A stretch of DNA of 64,000 nucleotides from Pseudomonas costantinii (GTDB taxonomy: Bacteria; Pseudomonadota; Gammaproteobacteria; Pseudomonadales; Pseudomonadaceae): NCBI RefSeq assembly GCF_001870435.1, contig NZ_MDDR01000030.1, positions 1-64,000 on the forward strand, given 5' to 3'. Made by a program: the position numbers and the translations under genes. The notes under the pieces were generated by a model. It worked only from the letters and a program-made list of their open reading frames with translations, did not search any database and was not told where the DNA came from. Shown in pieces: positions 19,798 through 28,467 of this stretch. Each line of letters begins with the position of its first letter. Within the stretch, counting starts at the first letter, position 1.

Positions 19798-20058
19798 TTA
19801 CTTCGGCATTGCCCACGACAGCAACTGATAGCCATCTTTGTCGAGTTCCGCACGCGCCTGCAATAACAGGTCTTCCAGTTGGGCCGGGTCGGAATAGGTG
19901 CTCGAAGACAGCTGTTTGCTGCCAATACGGGTATTGGTCCGGTCGATGACGCTCAGGCTGAGGGCGCCATTGCCATCGTGCCAGGCCACGCACTGAAAGG
20001 GCTGGAAAGCACGGTCTGCGATCAAAAGAGCTTCGTTGATGCGGAGCGGGGCGTTCAT
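19798..20058 (-). CDS. DUF1652-like small protein
   Basis: An 86-residue soluble protein with INEALLIADRAFQPFQCVAWHDGNG-type N-terminus, followed by SLSVIDRTNTRIGS and a C-terminal helix (LEDLLLQARAELDKDGYQLL). The helix, F-P-C and beta pattern resembles the Pseudomonas-specific DUF1652 family, of unknown function. I use the ATG giving MNAPLRIN, with GAGAAGAC just upstream. It is convergent with the gnd-zwf-HAD operon. Confidence 0.65.
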   Translation of the reverse strand: MNAPLRINEALLIADRAFQPFQCVAWHDGNGALSLSVIDRTNTRIGSKQLSSSTYSDPAQLEDLLLQARAELDKDGYQLLSWAMPK

Positions 20059-20401
20059 GTGGGTCTTCTCTCTAAATGCCCAATCAAGTGAGTGCCGTCG
20101 GTTGGGCTGACCGTGCGGCGGGTTACTTGTACTGATGCACGATGGCCGGGTACGGGTCACATGTTAGAGCAATAAATTTCAACTTTCCGTGATTGACGTC
20201 ATGTAAGCGGCTGTTTTGAAAGCTCAATAAACGTTTTGTCGAGTCTCAACTTTTTACCCGACAGCCCCGGGAAATGGCTTTTTGCCAACACTTATAGCGA
20301 AACGGTACAAGGCGCGCGTCAATACCTTGCTAGTGTTAGCCCCAGGCCTCACAAACTGTTGTTTCTAAAAAGCTTTAGCAATTTGGCGCCAAGGAATAAT
20401 C
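20059..20401. other. Intergenic region, divergent promoters
   Basis: 343 bases without a gene between the DUF1652-like gene (minus) and the sigma-54 activator (plus). The stretch is A/T-richer than its surroundings and ends with a good AAGGA ribosome site six bases before the activator's ATG. I found no convincing -24/-12 element here and no copy of the TGTYTCA palindrome seen before fapA. Confidence 0.5.
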
Positions 20402-21727
20402 ATGGTTGTTACACCTGTTCAGCGTCGCCTGCTCGTGGTCGACCCTTGTGATGACTGCCACGGGTTATTGCCCGGCTTGCGCACCGCCGGATGGGAAGTG
20501 GACAGCTGTGCGCTTGGCGCGGTGGGGGACCGGTCGTGTGATGTAGGTTTGCTGCGTTTACAGCCCTATCATCTTGAGCGCCCCGAAGCAGTCAAGGAGT
20601 TGATTAGCCGTAGTGGCACTGAGTGGATCGCTGTACTTAGCCAAGATGTTCTGCGCCTGCAGAATGTCGGTGATTTTGTCTGTGAGTGGTTTTTCGACTT
20701 CCATACTTTACCGTTTGACGTCGCGCGAGTGCAGGTCACCCTGGGTCGCGCGTTCGGCATGGCACGCCTGCGAGGCAAAGGCCATACGCTGGTCGATGAG
20801 CCTGGGCATGAATTGCTGGGCGACAGCCGTCCTGTCCGCGAACTGCGAAAATTGCTGGCTAAGCTTGCGCCAACGGAGTCCCCGGTACTGATTCGTGGTG
20901 ACAGCGGCACAGGTAAAGAGCTGGTGGCCAAGACCCTGCATCGCCAATCCCAGCGCCATGCCAAGCCGTTTGTTGCGATCAACTGCGGCGCAATTCCCGA
21001 ACACCTGATCCAGTCCGAGCTTTTTGGTCATGAAAAAGGCGCGTTCACCGGTGCCCATCAGCGTAAGGTCGGGCGTATCGAAGCTGCCCATGGCGGCACT
21101 CTGTTCCTCGATGAAATCGGCGATTTGCCGATGGAGCTACAGGCCAATCTGCTGCGTTTTCTCCAGGAAAAACAGATCGAACGCGTAGGCGGCAGCCAAC
21201 CGATCCCAGTGGATGTACGGGTGTTGGCGGCGACTCACGTTGACCTGGAAGCAGCGGTTGAGAAGGGCACTTTTCGAGAAGACCTTTATTACCGACTTAA
21301 CGTACTGCAAGTGATCACCGCCCCGTTGCGCGAGCGCCATGGTGACGTGGCCATGCTGGCCAACCACTTTTCACGCTTCTACAGTCAGGAAACCGGCCGT
21401 CGGCCGCGCAGTTTCAGCGAAGAGGCCCTTGTGGTGATGGGCCAACACCCGTGGCCGGGTAACGTGCGCGAGCTGGCAAACCGTGTGCGGCGTGGTTTGG
21501 TGTTGGCCGAGGGGCGGCAAATCGAAGCCGTTGATCTGGGATTGGAAGGTGAACAGGCAATCGCGCCACCGATGGCTACACTGGAAGATTACAAGCACCG
21601 CGCTGAACGCCAGGCGCTGTGCGATGTGCTCAACCGGCACAGTGACAACCTGAGTGTCGCGGCCCGCGTGCTGGGGGTTTCCCGGCCGACATTCTACCGG
21701 TTGCTGCACAAACACCAGATCCGCTAG
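20402..21727 (+). CDS. Sigma-54-dependent activator with VpsR-like degenerate receiver
   Basis: A 441-residue enhancer-binding protein. Residues 1-120 have a receiver-like fold, but the usual phospho-acceptor Asp position reads DVGLLRLQ, with Arg52 in its place. The AAA+ domain has Walker A GDSGTGKE (from residue 167), the sigma-54 loop GAFTGA (213-218) and Walker [14 protein letters not shown] Fis-type helix-turn-helix ends the protein ([19 protein letters not shown]). The unphosphorylatable receiver resembles VpsR and FleQ, which respond to c-di-GMP; ligand binding here is inference. It is convergent with fapF across a strong terminator and is the likely fap regulator. Confidence 0.88.
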   Translation: MVVTPVQRRLLVVDPCDDCHGLLPGLRTAGWEVDSCALGAVGDRSCDVGLLRLQPYHLERPEAVKELISRSGTEWIAVLSQDVLRLQNVGDFVCEWFFDFHTLPFDVARVQVTLGRAFGMARLRGKGHTLVDEPGHELLGDSRPVRELRKLLAKLAPTESPVLIRGDSGTGKELVAKTLHRQSQRHAKPFVAINCGAIPEHLIQSELFGHEKGAFTGAHQRKVGRIEAAHGGTLFLDEIGDLPMELQANLLRFLQEKQIERVGGSQPIPVDVRVLAATHVDLEAAVEKGTFREDLYYRLNVLQVITAPLRERHGDVAMLANHFSRFYSQETGRRPRSFSEEALVVMGQHPWPGNVRELANRVRRGLVLAEGRQIEAVDLGLEGEQAIAPPMATLEDYKHRAERQALCDVLNRHSDNLSVAARVLGVSRPTFYRLLHKHQIR

Positions 21728-21740
21728 GGCGGGTAAACCG

Positions 21741-21778
21741 AAAAGCCCCGCAACGACCCTTATCGTTGCGGGGCTTTT
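21741..21778. terminator. Bidirectional terminator between activator and fapF
   Basis: Perfect 16-bp arms beginning AAAAGCCCCGCAACGA with a 6-base loop. The A-run before and T-run after make it a symmetrical terminator for the activator (plus) and for the fap operon (minus). Confidence 0.92.
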
Positions 21779-21781
21779 CCT

Positions 21782-21837
21782 TGAGCATTCCCACGCTCTG
21801 CGTGGGAATGCTGCCAGGGACGCTCCGTGTCCCGATT
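21782..21837. repeat. Dispersed short palindromic repeat
   Basis: An 11-bp arm pair (GCATTCCCACG / CGTGGGAATGC, 5-base loop) is followed by a second small GGGAC...GTCCC hairpin. I recognise this as a common intergenic repeat in P. fluorescens-group genomes. It sits between the terminator and the fapF stop. Confidence 0.75.
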
Positions 21838-21840
21838 GAG

Positions 21841-23154
21841 CTAGAAGTAGTACGGGAATTTCAGGCTGAAGCTGAACGATGGTGCATCTGGAGTGATCCC
21901 GATGGCCAGGTTCGGCACGATGGTCAGGTTGTCGGAGGCCGCGATGGTCATGCCGACGTTGAAATAACCGGCGTTGGCGTCGCTGGATACCACCGATTGC
22001 CAATCGCCGCCATCAGGCTTGAGCTTGCTTTTGCGTTGCACAAGGTCGGATACCGAGAACGACATACTCATTTTCTCGTTCAGGGCAAAGGCGACGCCGG
22101 CGCCTATCTGGAAACTGTCCCCAAGCTGTACTTTGCCGGGGACTGTCTGGCCGACATTGGAACTGATGTCGCCAAAGGACTCTTCCAGGTTGTGGGTGTA
22201 CGACAGCGATCCGAAAAGCACTGCCGGGTCGAAGGTCTTGACCAAGGCAATGCCCGGCGTAATCGACCAGACGCCGTTGCCGGTAGGCAGGCTTTCCGGC
22301 ACGTAGAGGTTGGTGTTGTTGGGTGATTGGACCAGCTTGATGCCAAATGGGTCTTCTCCGGTTGGCGCCTTGACCCGCACCGAAACCACCGCATCCGGCA
22401 GGTTGACGCTCTCGTCGAGGAATTTGTAGGCAATGCCGAAGTTGACGTCGCCGATTGTTGGATTGCGGGTCACCGATTCTTCCGAAGTGGCGGTGCCGCT
22501 GCCGCCGTTCGCGCCGCCGGACTGGTACGTTGACTCACGGTAGACGACCGGTACGTTTACGTCGAACTGCCAACGGTTGTCGAGGTTGTAGCGCCCGGTG
22601 AGGTCCACCGTCCAGTTATCCGACTTGATCCGGTCCAGGTTGATGTTGCCGAGGAAGATCGAGTCCAGTGCCAAAAAGCCGTTCAGCGTCAATTGGCGTG
22701 CATCGTAACGCGAGTAAGTGACGCCGGTTTCGAAGCTGAACTTGCCGTTGCCGAAGAAACCGCTGGCTTCGTTGTACAAGTTGCTCACACTTTGTGCGGG
22801 CGCCGAGTCATCTTTCAGGGATTGGCCGTAAGAGGCTCCCCCACCTGCACCGCCCGAAGCGGCAGCGGCACCCACGCCCGGCGTATTGCCGGCCACGGTC
22901 GTACCGTTCTTCTGGAAATCTGCCGGCGATTTAGCCAAGCGTTTTGGTTGCGGTGTCGCGGGTTGGTCCTCCACCTGTCGAACCCGTTGCTCCAATACCG
23001 CCAGTGCTTTCTGCTGCACTTCGTAACGTTGCTTGAGTTCCAGCAGTTCCTTTTTCAGAGTGTCAATATCAGCGTCCGGCGCGGCATACAACATGGATGC
23101 CGGCAGGAGCGTACTCAAACAAACCACGGCACGTAACGATAACGATCGATGCAT
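21841..23154 (-). CDS. fapF: Fap amyloid outer-membrane exporter FapF
   Basis: A 437-residue secretion channel that exports FapB, FapC and FapE to the cell surface. A signal peptide is followed by a periplasmic coiled coil ([20 protein letters not shown] and on to about residue 62). A Gly/Ala-rich linker (about 85-115) comes next, then a beta-barrel ending in aromatic PYYF. This matches FapF of P. fluorescens UK4 in length and order (coiled coil, plug helix, 12-strand barrel by family knowledge). It is the last gene of the fap operon, 49 bases after fapE. Confidence 0.92.
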   Translation of the reverse strand: MHRSLSLRAVVCLSTLLPASMLYAAPDADIDTLKKELLELKQRYEVQQKALAVLEQRVRQVEDQPATPQPKRLAKSPADFQKNGTTVAGNTPGVGAAAASGGAGGGASYGQSLKDDSAPAQSVSNLYNEASGFFGNGKFSFETGVTYSRYDARQLTLNGFLALDSIFLGNINLDRIKSDNWTVDLTGRYNLDNRWQFDVNVPVVYRESTYQSGGANGGSGTATSEESVTRNPTIGDVNFGIAYKFLDESVNLPDAVVSVRVKAPTGEDPFGIKLVQSPNNTNLYVPESLPTGNGVWSITPGIALVKTFDPAVLFGSLSYTHNLEESFGDISSNVGQTVPGKVQLGDSFQIGAGVAFALNEKMSMSFSVSDLVQRKSKLKPDGGDWQSVVSSDANAGYFNVGMTIAASDNLTIVPNLAIGITPDAPSFSFSLKFPYYF

Positions 23155-23203
23155 GAAGTAAGCCGTCCCTTTCTAATGCGTAAGTGTCGTGGCTCAGCGT
23201 AGT

Positions 23204-23953
23204 TCAATATCCGGGAAGGCGTAGGCCTTTGAGTTGATTCAAGTTGAGGTTCTGCGCAAAATTGTTCAAACCGTTGTTCCCCAGCACCACATTCAGTTGG
23301 GTCATGTTGCTCACAAAATTGCTGTTTCCCTGAATGACCGTGCCCTGCAACACATTACCGCCACCGATTTGCTGCACGATATTGCCTTGGTTGTTATTGG
23401 CCAAGAGCGCCAGTTGCAGCCCGCCATTCACCGCTGAAACGGTGACTTGACCTGCTGCGGTGCCGCCGGTAATGGGCTGCCCTGCGACCAGCGCTTGCCC
23501 GGACTGCACGAGATTGGCCGGCGCGAGGCCGTTTTGAGTGACATTGATATCGACGCCGTTACTGGCGGTGTTGCCATCACCTGCCGCGCGTACGCTTTGC
23601 GTCACGCCTTGACCTGTGCCCAGGCCGGAGCCACCAATGACCGTGCCGGTGCCGGTGGGTTGCTGCGAGCCGCCTGTGGCACCGTGGCCGGTGATTTGCA
23701 CGTAAAACTGCGGTGTGACGGTGGATGAGTTGACCTGCATGCTGGCCGAGCCGGTGACGGTGGCGCCGGCGGCGTTGGTCCAGGTGCTGCTCATGACGAT
23801 ACCAAAACTGATAATTCGCCCAGGCATTACATAGCGCCCGCGCAGTTCAGACAGTTCCGAGTCCTTGAGCTCGATCGGCTTGAACGCCGATGATGCATAA
23901 GCGGGCATTGAGGCTGCCAGGCACATGACCGTCAGCCAACGGTAAGTGTTCAT
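23204..23953 (-). CDS. fapE: Fap amyloid system protein FapE
   Basis: A 249-residue secreted protein with signal peptide (MNTYRWLTVMCLAASMPAYA). Residues 35-100 hold SELRGRYVMPGRIISFGIVM, a segment typical of FapE. The rest is Gly/Asn/Gln-rich low complexity and ends NLNQLKGLRLPGY. FapE is a minor fibre-associated component by knowledge of the UK4 system. The start follows a CAGGAGCACAC ribosome site, and the gene lies 37 bases after fapD. Confidence 0.88.
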   Translation of the reverse strand: MNTYRWLTVMCLAASMPAYASSAFKPIELKDSELSELRGRYVMPGRIISFGIVMSSTWTNAAGATVTGSASMQVNSSTVTPQFYVQITGHGATGGSQQPTGTGTVIGGSGLGTGQGVTQSVRAAGDGNTASNGVDINVTQNGLAPANLVQSGQALVAGQPITGGTAAGQVTVSAVNGGLQLALLANNNQGNIVQQIGGGNVLQGTVIQGNSNFVSNMTQLNVVLGNNGLNNFAQNLNLNQLKGLRLPGY

Positions 23954-23990
23954 CGTGTGCTCCTGGAGCGTCCTGCTCCTTATCGCGCTT

Positions 23991-24668
23991 CTAGAAGAAG
24001 TCGCTCTGGATGAAACCGAAATCCATCAATTCAGCGTCCCGGACCGGGGCGAATTCGTTCAGTTTGTTCTTGGCGGTCAGCGGCGTGGGCGGTGTGAGCA
24101 GGGCGTTGGTTTTGTCGTAACCTTCGCCGAGGATGGCAAGCACGATGCCGTTCCAGCCTTTGACGAAGTCGTCACGGGCAAAGCGTTTGTTGCCCAGTAC
24201 GGAGTCGCCGACGTAAACCCAGTCCTTATCGGCCCGTTGCATCACCACGAAGTGTTTGTAGCCGCGGATGTCCAGCAGCACGATCACCGGGATTTTCACC
24301 GTGAGCAGGGTGTCGCCGTTGATCCGGTAGCCCCGGGCACGCATGCCGATGCTTTCCAGGTAGCGCTTCATGTCCAGCATGGAAAAGCCCTGGGTACGCA
24401 CCAGGTCCTGATCGGCGTTGACCAGCATGCCTTTGATGACGTGGTCTTCATCCACGTCCTTCCAATAGGCCTGGCGCAGGATGGTCGCCAATGCGGCAGC
24501 GCCGCAGCTGAAATCGGTTTTCTGTTCCACCAGGTTGGCGAATTTGCGCTCGCGGATACTCTCGACCTGCTTGTAGATCACACCGCCACCGGGCATGGCA
24601 ATTGCCATTTGCCCTGCCCAGGTTGGGCCGGCGAGCAGTAACAGGAAGGTGAGGGCAACGATGCGCAT
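23991..24668 (-). CDS. fapD: Fap C39-like protease FapD
   Basis: A 225-residue periplasmic cysteine protease of the C39 (bacteriocin-processing) fold. A signal peptide precedes catalytic Cys55 (KTDFSCGAAALATIL). His139 (GYKHFVVMQ) and Asp155 (VYVGDSVLG) complete the triad. FapD is needed for fibre export or processing in studied Fap systems. The family lacks the ABC-transporter part of classical C39 proteins, as here. It lies between fapC and fapE. Confidence 0.92.
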   Translation of the reverse strand: MRIVALTFLLLLAGPTWAGQMAIAMPGGGVIYKQVESIRERKFANLVEQKTDFSCGAAALATILRQAYWKDVDEDHVIKGMLVNADQDLVRTQGFSMLDMKRYLESIGMRARGYRINGDTLLTVKIPVIVLLDIRGYKHFVVMQRADKDWVYVGDSVLGNKRFARDDFVKGWNGIVLAILGEGYDKTNALLTPPTPLTAKNKLNEFAPVRDAELMDFGFIQSDFF

Positions 24669-24731
24669 GATCGAATAGCCTGATGGACACTGGAATAAAA
24701 ATGGGCCTTGTTGCCAAGGCCCGGTTCTTGA

Positions 24732-25439
24732 TTAGAACTTGGTGATTGAGACGTTGTTGGCACCCAGGTTGCCGGTACCGGACAGGTTGTTGATACCCGA
24801 CACGCCGACGTTGCTGTTGCCCGAGTTGGTCAGGCTGGCGTTGTTAGTGACAATTTTGCTGCTACCCCAGCCCCAGCCGTGGCCAGAAGCAGTCGCGTTC
24901 AGGGTCAAGTTGCCCGACACGTTCTGAATCGCGGTGATGCTGGCGCCGCCGGATTTGCCATCGCCAGCGGCGATTGCAACGCTGTTGCTGCCGGCGTTAC
25001 CGGTACCCGCAGCAACGGTCGCTTGAGAGACGCCCGAGTTGCTGTTGCTGGAGTTGGTTTCGGAGGCGTTGTTGGTGTTGCCGGAGTTGGTCACCAGGTT
25101 GCCGCTGTTGTTTTGACTCACGCCAACGGCTGCGAAGACTTGTGCAGCATCGTCTGCCGAGCCAATCGCTACGTCGTTTTTGCCTGCGTTGCCAGTGCCG
25201 CTCAACACGTTGCCACCGCTAATGCCGCTGTTGCTGTTCAGCGAGTTAGTGGTTGAGGCGTTGTTCAGCGTCTTGTCATTGAGCGTAACGTTGCCTGAGT
25301 TGTTCTGCGAGTCTGCTACCGAGACTGCAAGGGTGGTTGGGGCAGTGTGATGGTGATGCCGAGGATCCGCTTGAACAGCAACAGCCATGAGAGCAGCGAG
25401 AGCGAAAGCCAGTGGTTTAAGAGCCATTGTAGGTTTCAT
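24732..25439 (-). CDS. fapC: Major Fap amyloid subunit FapC
   Basis: A 235-residue fibre subunit. The signal peptide ends at about Ala24, and the mature N-terminus has a natural His run (residues 28-31). Three imperfect Asn/Ser/Gly-rich repeats follow, each with QN(N/V)SGN and ending GTGNxGxNxVxI. Linkers between them are short: about DDAAQVFAAVG after repeat 1 and DGKSGGAS after repeat 2. A HGWGWGSS insertion lies inside repeat 3. There is no Cys. This is the expected product for the main biofilm amyloid. The ribosome site AAGGAGAAACAC is strong, fitting high expression. Confidence 0.92.
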   Translation of the reverse strand: MKPTMALKPLAFALAALMAVAVQADPRHHHHTAPTTLAVSVADSQNNSGNVTLNDKTLNNASTTNSLNSNSGISGGNVLSGTGNAGKNDVAIGSADDAAQVFAAVGVSQNNSGNLVTNSGNTNNASETNSSNSNSGVSQATVAAGTGNAGSNSVAIAAGDGKSGGASITAIQNVSGNLTLNATASGHGWGWGSSKIVTNNASLTNSGNSNVGVSGINNLSGTGNLGANNVSITKF

Positions 25440-25505
25440 GGTGTTTCTCCTTGCTTCTATTAGTTGGTTAAGTGTTGGTACGGTCTAGCTATCGACTCAG
25501 CTCCA

Positions 25506-26072
25506 TCAGTTGAGTCGTACATTCAGGGTGTTAGCCACTCGGTTCCCCACCCCGGCGCTCTGGGTGACCTGTACCACTCCACGGCTGCCGGTGAAGGCCT
25601 GGTCGCTGGTAACGACCTGGCGGCTGCCAGTGGTAGAGGTCGACCCTGAGTCAGTTGCAAGCGCAACGTTCTGTTGCGACATGACGCTGTCATCGATGCT
25701 TTGCGGGACAGCGCTGAGGCTGATTCGCACGGCATTGATTGATTGGTTCTGGGCCCCGGCCGACTGATTGACGCTCAGTGCACCGTTGCCATTGCTGAAG
25801 GAGTTGCCCTGGATCGCCGCCTTGGCGTTCAGGCTGCGGTCGGCGGGAGCACCGCTGATTTTCTGGGTGACGGAAATGTTTGCCTGGGCGTTTTGGCCCA
25901 CCGCAATAGCGACGTTATTGCTCAGTTGTTGCTGGTCGCCGGCCGCCTGGTTGACTGAGGCCACGCCGTTGTACTGGGCGCCCGAGTTATCAATGGTTGC
26001 GTTGTTGTTACTGCTGTCGGCCATCGCTGAAGAGCTGCTCAGCACCGCAAGAACTATCCAGAAGCGTTTCAT
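25506..26072 (-). CDS. fapB: Fap amyloid nucleator FapB
   Basis: A 188-residue secreted protein with signal peptide (MKRFWIVLAVLSSSSAMA). The mature part carries three degenerate amyloid repeats around YNGVASVNQAAGDQQQLSNN, NGALSVNQSAGAQNQSINAV and GVVQVTQSAGVGNRVANTL. FapB is similar to FapC and is thought to nucleate the fibre. No Cys is present. The ATG begins one base after the fapA stop (TGAGATG), so translation is likely coupled to fapA. Confidence 0.9.
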   Translation of the reverse strand: MKRFWIVLAVLSSSSAMADSSNNNATIDNSGAQYNGVASVNQAAGDQQQLSNNVAIAVGQNAQANISVTQKISGAPADRSLNAKAAIQGNSFSNGNGALSVNQSAGAQNQSINAVRISLSAVPQSIDDSVMSQQNVALATDSGSTSTTGSRQVVTSDQAFTGSRGVVQVTQSAGVGNRVANTLNVRLN

Positions 26073-26073
26073 C

Positions 26074-26520
26074 TCAATGCCCCCCCAGCATGCTGCTGAT
26101 GTTATTGAGGGGTTCGAGGCCGCGAGAGACCGCACCATTGATCGTGCCGGAGATGCCGTTACCGGCACCGCTACCGCCGGCCATACTGCCTGCACCCTGG
26201 ACGATGCTGTTGCCATTGAGCGTGTTCAAACCGGTGACGTTGCCGCCAGGCATGATGAGGCGGTTAAGGCTGGCGCCGCTGCTGATGCCTGCGATGTCGT
26301 TATCGCTAAGCTCGCTGGTAGTGCGAACCACGAGTGCCGATGGGTTGGCGTTGACGGTAGTGGGGTTAGGATCGACGCCGGGTGAACGGCCGGCCATGTG
26401 GCCTTGAACGGTGCGCTGGATCACGATATCACCTGCAGCGAGCACGGGAAGGCTCACGCTGGCACTGAGTACGCAGCTGATTAGCAGGAGGCTCAATGAG
26501 CCTGGATTGTGTGTGTCCAC
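26074..26520 (-). CDS. fapA: Fap system protein FapA
   Basis: A 148-residue exported protein that starts the fap operon. It begins with GTG (MDTHNPGSLSLLLISC...), supported by an AAGGAA ribosome site seven bases ahead. The signal peptide ends near LPVLA|AGD. The mature part has IQRTVQGHMAGRSPGVDPNP and a Gly/Ser/Asn-rich C-terminus ending NNISSMLGGH. FapA is thought to act as a periplasmic chaperone affecting fibre composition. The identification rests mainly on its position before fapB and on length. Confidence 0.82.
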   Translation of the reverse strand: MDTHNPGSLSLLLISCVLSASVSLPVLAAGDIVIQRTVQGHMAGRSPGVDPNPTTVNANPSALVVRTTSELSDNDIAGISSGASLNRLIMPGGNVTGLNTLNGNSIVQGAGSMAGGSGAGNGISGTINGAVSRGLEPLNNISSMLGGH

Positions 26521-26573
26521 GGCAGTGTTCCTTATTCTTCGCGCTGACCCTAAACAGCGCTGTAAGGGAGAGA

Positions 26574-26588
26574 GCAGAAGGCGTGCCG
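26574..26588 (-). promoter_or_regulatory. Sigma-54 (-24/-12) promoter of fapA
   Basis: On the minus strand CGGCACGCCTTCTGC has the invariant GG and GC dinucleotides exactly 10 bases apart. It matches GGCACG of the consensus TGGCACG-N4-TTGC. A start site about 12 bases beyond GC would lie roughly 40 bases before the fapA GTG. Confidence 0.75.
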
Positions 26589-26651
26589 CTTTTTATTTAT
26601 TTCGGTTATTCAGAGGGTTGCGATTAAAGCGAGGCGAAGTGATGGCCACGG

Positions 26652-26669
26652 TGTTTCATCGTTGAGACA
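26652..26669. promoter_or_regulatory. Upstream palindrome 1 (likely activator site) before fapA
   Basis: TGTTTCATCGTTGAGACA is an 18-bp imperfect palindrome (TGTYTCA-N4-TGARACA) centred about 74 bases upstream of the -24 element. TGT-N12-ACA symmetry is typical of sigma-54 activator binding sites. Confidence 0.65.
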
Positions 26670-26709
26670 GCGCCTGCCCGGGCGGACATGCCCAGCCCCA
26701 GCTTCAAGC

Positions 26710-26727
26710 TGTCTCAGCGATGAAACA
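26710..26727. promoter_or_regulatory. Upstream palindrome 2 (likely activator site) before fapA
   Basis: TGTCTCAGCGATGAAACA is the inverted near-copy of palindrome 1, centred 58 bases further upstream. The flanks (TGGCCAC and GTGGCCA) extend the symmetry, so the two sites also form one larger inverted repeat spanning about 26643-26735. Confidence 0.65.
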
Positions 26728-26835
26728 GTGGCCATGACAAAACGATGAGCCCGCACAGGGCGGGCGCTTCAGGAGAAGGGTGTGTTTCAAAACTGGACAC
26801 TTCAGACGCGAGCAAACCCGCTCTTGCAGGAAGAC

Positions 26836-27831
26836 TCAGCCTTTCGGTGCTTTACGTGGGATGGAATTGAGTACGGGATTGCCGTCTTGATTCTGGGTCA
26901 GGTAGACCGGCAAAACCTTGGGCAGGGAAGGGACGAGGTTGTTGACCTCATTGATGTTGTAGATGCCGCCGATGCGAATCGCCCCGGTACTGGCATCCGC
27001 CAGCATCACCGGTTTGTTCAGATAGCGGTTGATCAGCGGCAACGCATCAGCCAGGGCCAGGTTGTCGAGTACCAGCTTGCCGCTACGCCATGCCAATGCG
27101 CTGTCATTGGGGTTGAATGATTGGACCTCAGGCGTGGTAACGCCCTGATGGTAGCTGGCTTGCATGCCCGGGCTGAGCGGTACGCTGGCGTGCAGTGTGT
27201 CACTGGCGATCTGTACGGAGCCTTCGAGCAACATTACCCGAACCTGATCTTCATACTTCCAGACGTTGAACTGGGTGCCGGTGACGCGAACCTTACCGTC
27301 GCCCGCATACACGATGAAAGGATGTTCACGGTCATGACTGACCTTGAAAAACGCCTCGCCCTTTTTCAAGGTGACCCGGCGCTGGTCCTTGTAGTTGCTG
27401 TAGACCAACTCGGTGCCGAGGTTCAGTTCCACCTGGCTGCCATCACCCAACGTTACGTGGCGCAAGCCATTGGTAGCCTCGAAACGTTCATAGGCACTCG
27501 GCAGCCAGCCTGCTTCCCAGCCGGTAAACGCGGCCAGCGGCAATGCCGCCAAGCATACCGCCGCTGCAACTGCGTAAGTGCGCAGGCGGTTGCGGGGTTT
27601 GAATGGCACGACCATGGGTGTTGGTTCGCTGCGCGGCAAATGATCGGCAACGTCCCAGATTTCCAACATGGCCGCGTATTCGAATGCATGCAGCGGATGC
27701 GCATCGTGCCACTGTTCAAAGGCCTGGCGCTCTACGGTTGTGCAATCGCCCGCGTGCAGTCGCATGCACCAATGCGCGGCGGCATCGGTGATGGCGTCAT
27801 ATTCGGCTTCTGAAAGGGACTTTTCGCTCAT
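26836..27831 (-). CDS. FecR-like anti-sigma regulator, orphan
   Basis: A 331-residue FecR-family protein. The N-terminal cytosolic DUF4880 segment has ITDAAAHWCMRLHAGD and FEQWHDAHPLHAFEYAAM. One membrane segment lies near residue 85 (TYAVAAAVCLAALPLAAFTG). The periplasmic FecR domain has LGDGSQVELNLGTEL and RVTLKKGEAFFKVSHD, and an STN-like C-terminal part follows. FecR proteins control an ECF sigma factor and usually sit between a FecI gene and a TonB receptor. Neither is adjacent here. I chose the ATG giving MSEKSLSEAE, with AGGATGAG upstream, over an upstream GTG. Confidence 0.87.
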   Translation of the reverse strand: MSEKSLSEAEYDAITDAAAHWCMRLHAGDCTTVERQAFEQWHDAHPLHAFEYAAMLEIWDVADHLPRSEPTPMVVPFKPRNRLRTYAVAAAVCLAALPLAAFTGWEAGWLPSAYERFEATNGLRHVTLGDGSQVELNLGTELVYSNYKDQRRVTLKKGEAFFKVSHDREHPFIVYAGDGKVRVTGTQFNVWKYEDQVRVMLLEGSVQIASDTLHASVPLSPGMQASYHQGVTTPEVQSFNPNDSALAWRSGKLVLDNLALADALPLINRYLNKPVMLADASTGAIRIGGIYNINEVNNLVPSLPKVLPVYLTQNQDGNPVLNSIPRKAPKG

Positions 27832-27983
27832 TAACTCATCCTGATTTCGCACATTCTAACCTCCACAGGCGGATGGCGAGAACAGCCATCATGGCGATTG
27901 CATATCAATTGGAATTTATTCTCGTTTGGAACTACCTTGAGTGTCAGGACATGAGTCCGATATTCCCTTAATGGAGAACGAAA

Positions 27984-28253
27984 ATGCTGAAAAAAATCTT
28001 AGTCGCCTTGTGTGCAACCACCGTCTTGCTCAGTGCGGGTGCGGCCCTGGCGGATAAGCCGGGGGCGGGCTGGATCACCATTGAAAAGGCGATCGAAACC
28101 GCCAGGACCAAGGCCGGTTATACCGAGGTCTATGCCGCTGAGGCGGACGACAATGGCTACTGGGAAGTCAAAGGGCGTAAGGCGGATGGCGTTGTCTATG
28201 AGGCACGCATTGAGGGCACTTCGGGCAATATCCTGCGTGATCGGAAAGACTGA
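27984..28253 (+). CDS. PepSY domain periplasmic protein
   Basis: An 89-residue exported protein with a signal peptide ending AALA|DKPG. A single PepSY domain fills the rest (WITIEKAIETARTKAGYTEV, then YWEVKGRKADGVVYEARIEG and ILRDRKD). PepSY domains are thought to inhibit peptidases or act as small periplasmic modules with regulators. A good GGAGAACGAAA ribosome site precedes the ATG. It is divergent from the FecR-like gene. Confidence 0.85.
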   Translation: MLKKILVALCATTVLLSAGAALADKPGAGWITIEKAIETARTKAGYTEVYAAEADDNGYWEVKGRKADGVVYEARIEGTSGNILRDRKD

Positions 28254-28264
28254 TCACAGCTGCC

Positions 28265-28284
28265 GGGGGCCGGGTCAGGCCCCC
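28265..28284 (+). terminator. GC-rich hairpin after PepSY gene
   Basis: GGGGGCC and GGCCCCC arms with a 6-base loop lie 11 bases after the stop. There is no T-run, so termination strength is uncertain. Confidence 0.55.
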
Positions 28285-28467
28285 GTAGCAGGCTATGAAT
28301 CTGTACTCCGTTATCAATAGAGATTGATTGGCAGGCTAAGGGCACGGTGTGAGGGAGGTCGATATTTGCCGCGATCGCCATTGACAGAAGGCGCAGGCCG
28401 CGTTGTTTAATCACCGGTCTGGATTTCACGCCCGTAGCCCCTTCCAATCATAAAATCGGAGCTTCAG

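Noticed and set aside
26749..26765. Terminator after the FecR-like gene
   Set aside because: GCCCGC/GCGGGC hairpin has short arms and only TCATCGTTTT after it on the minus strand; too weak to list as a feature.
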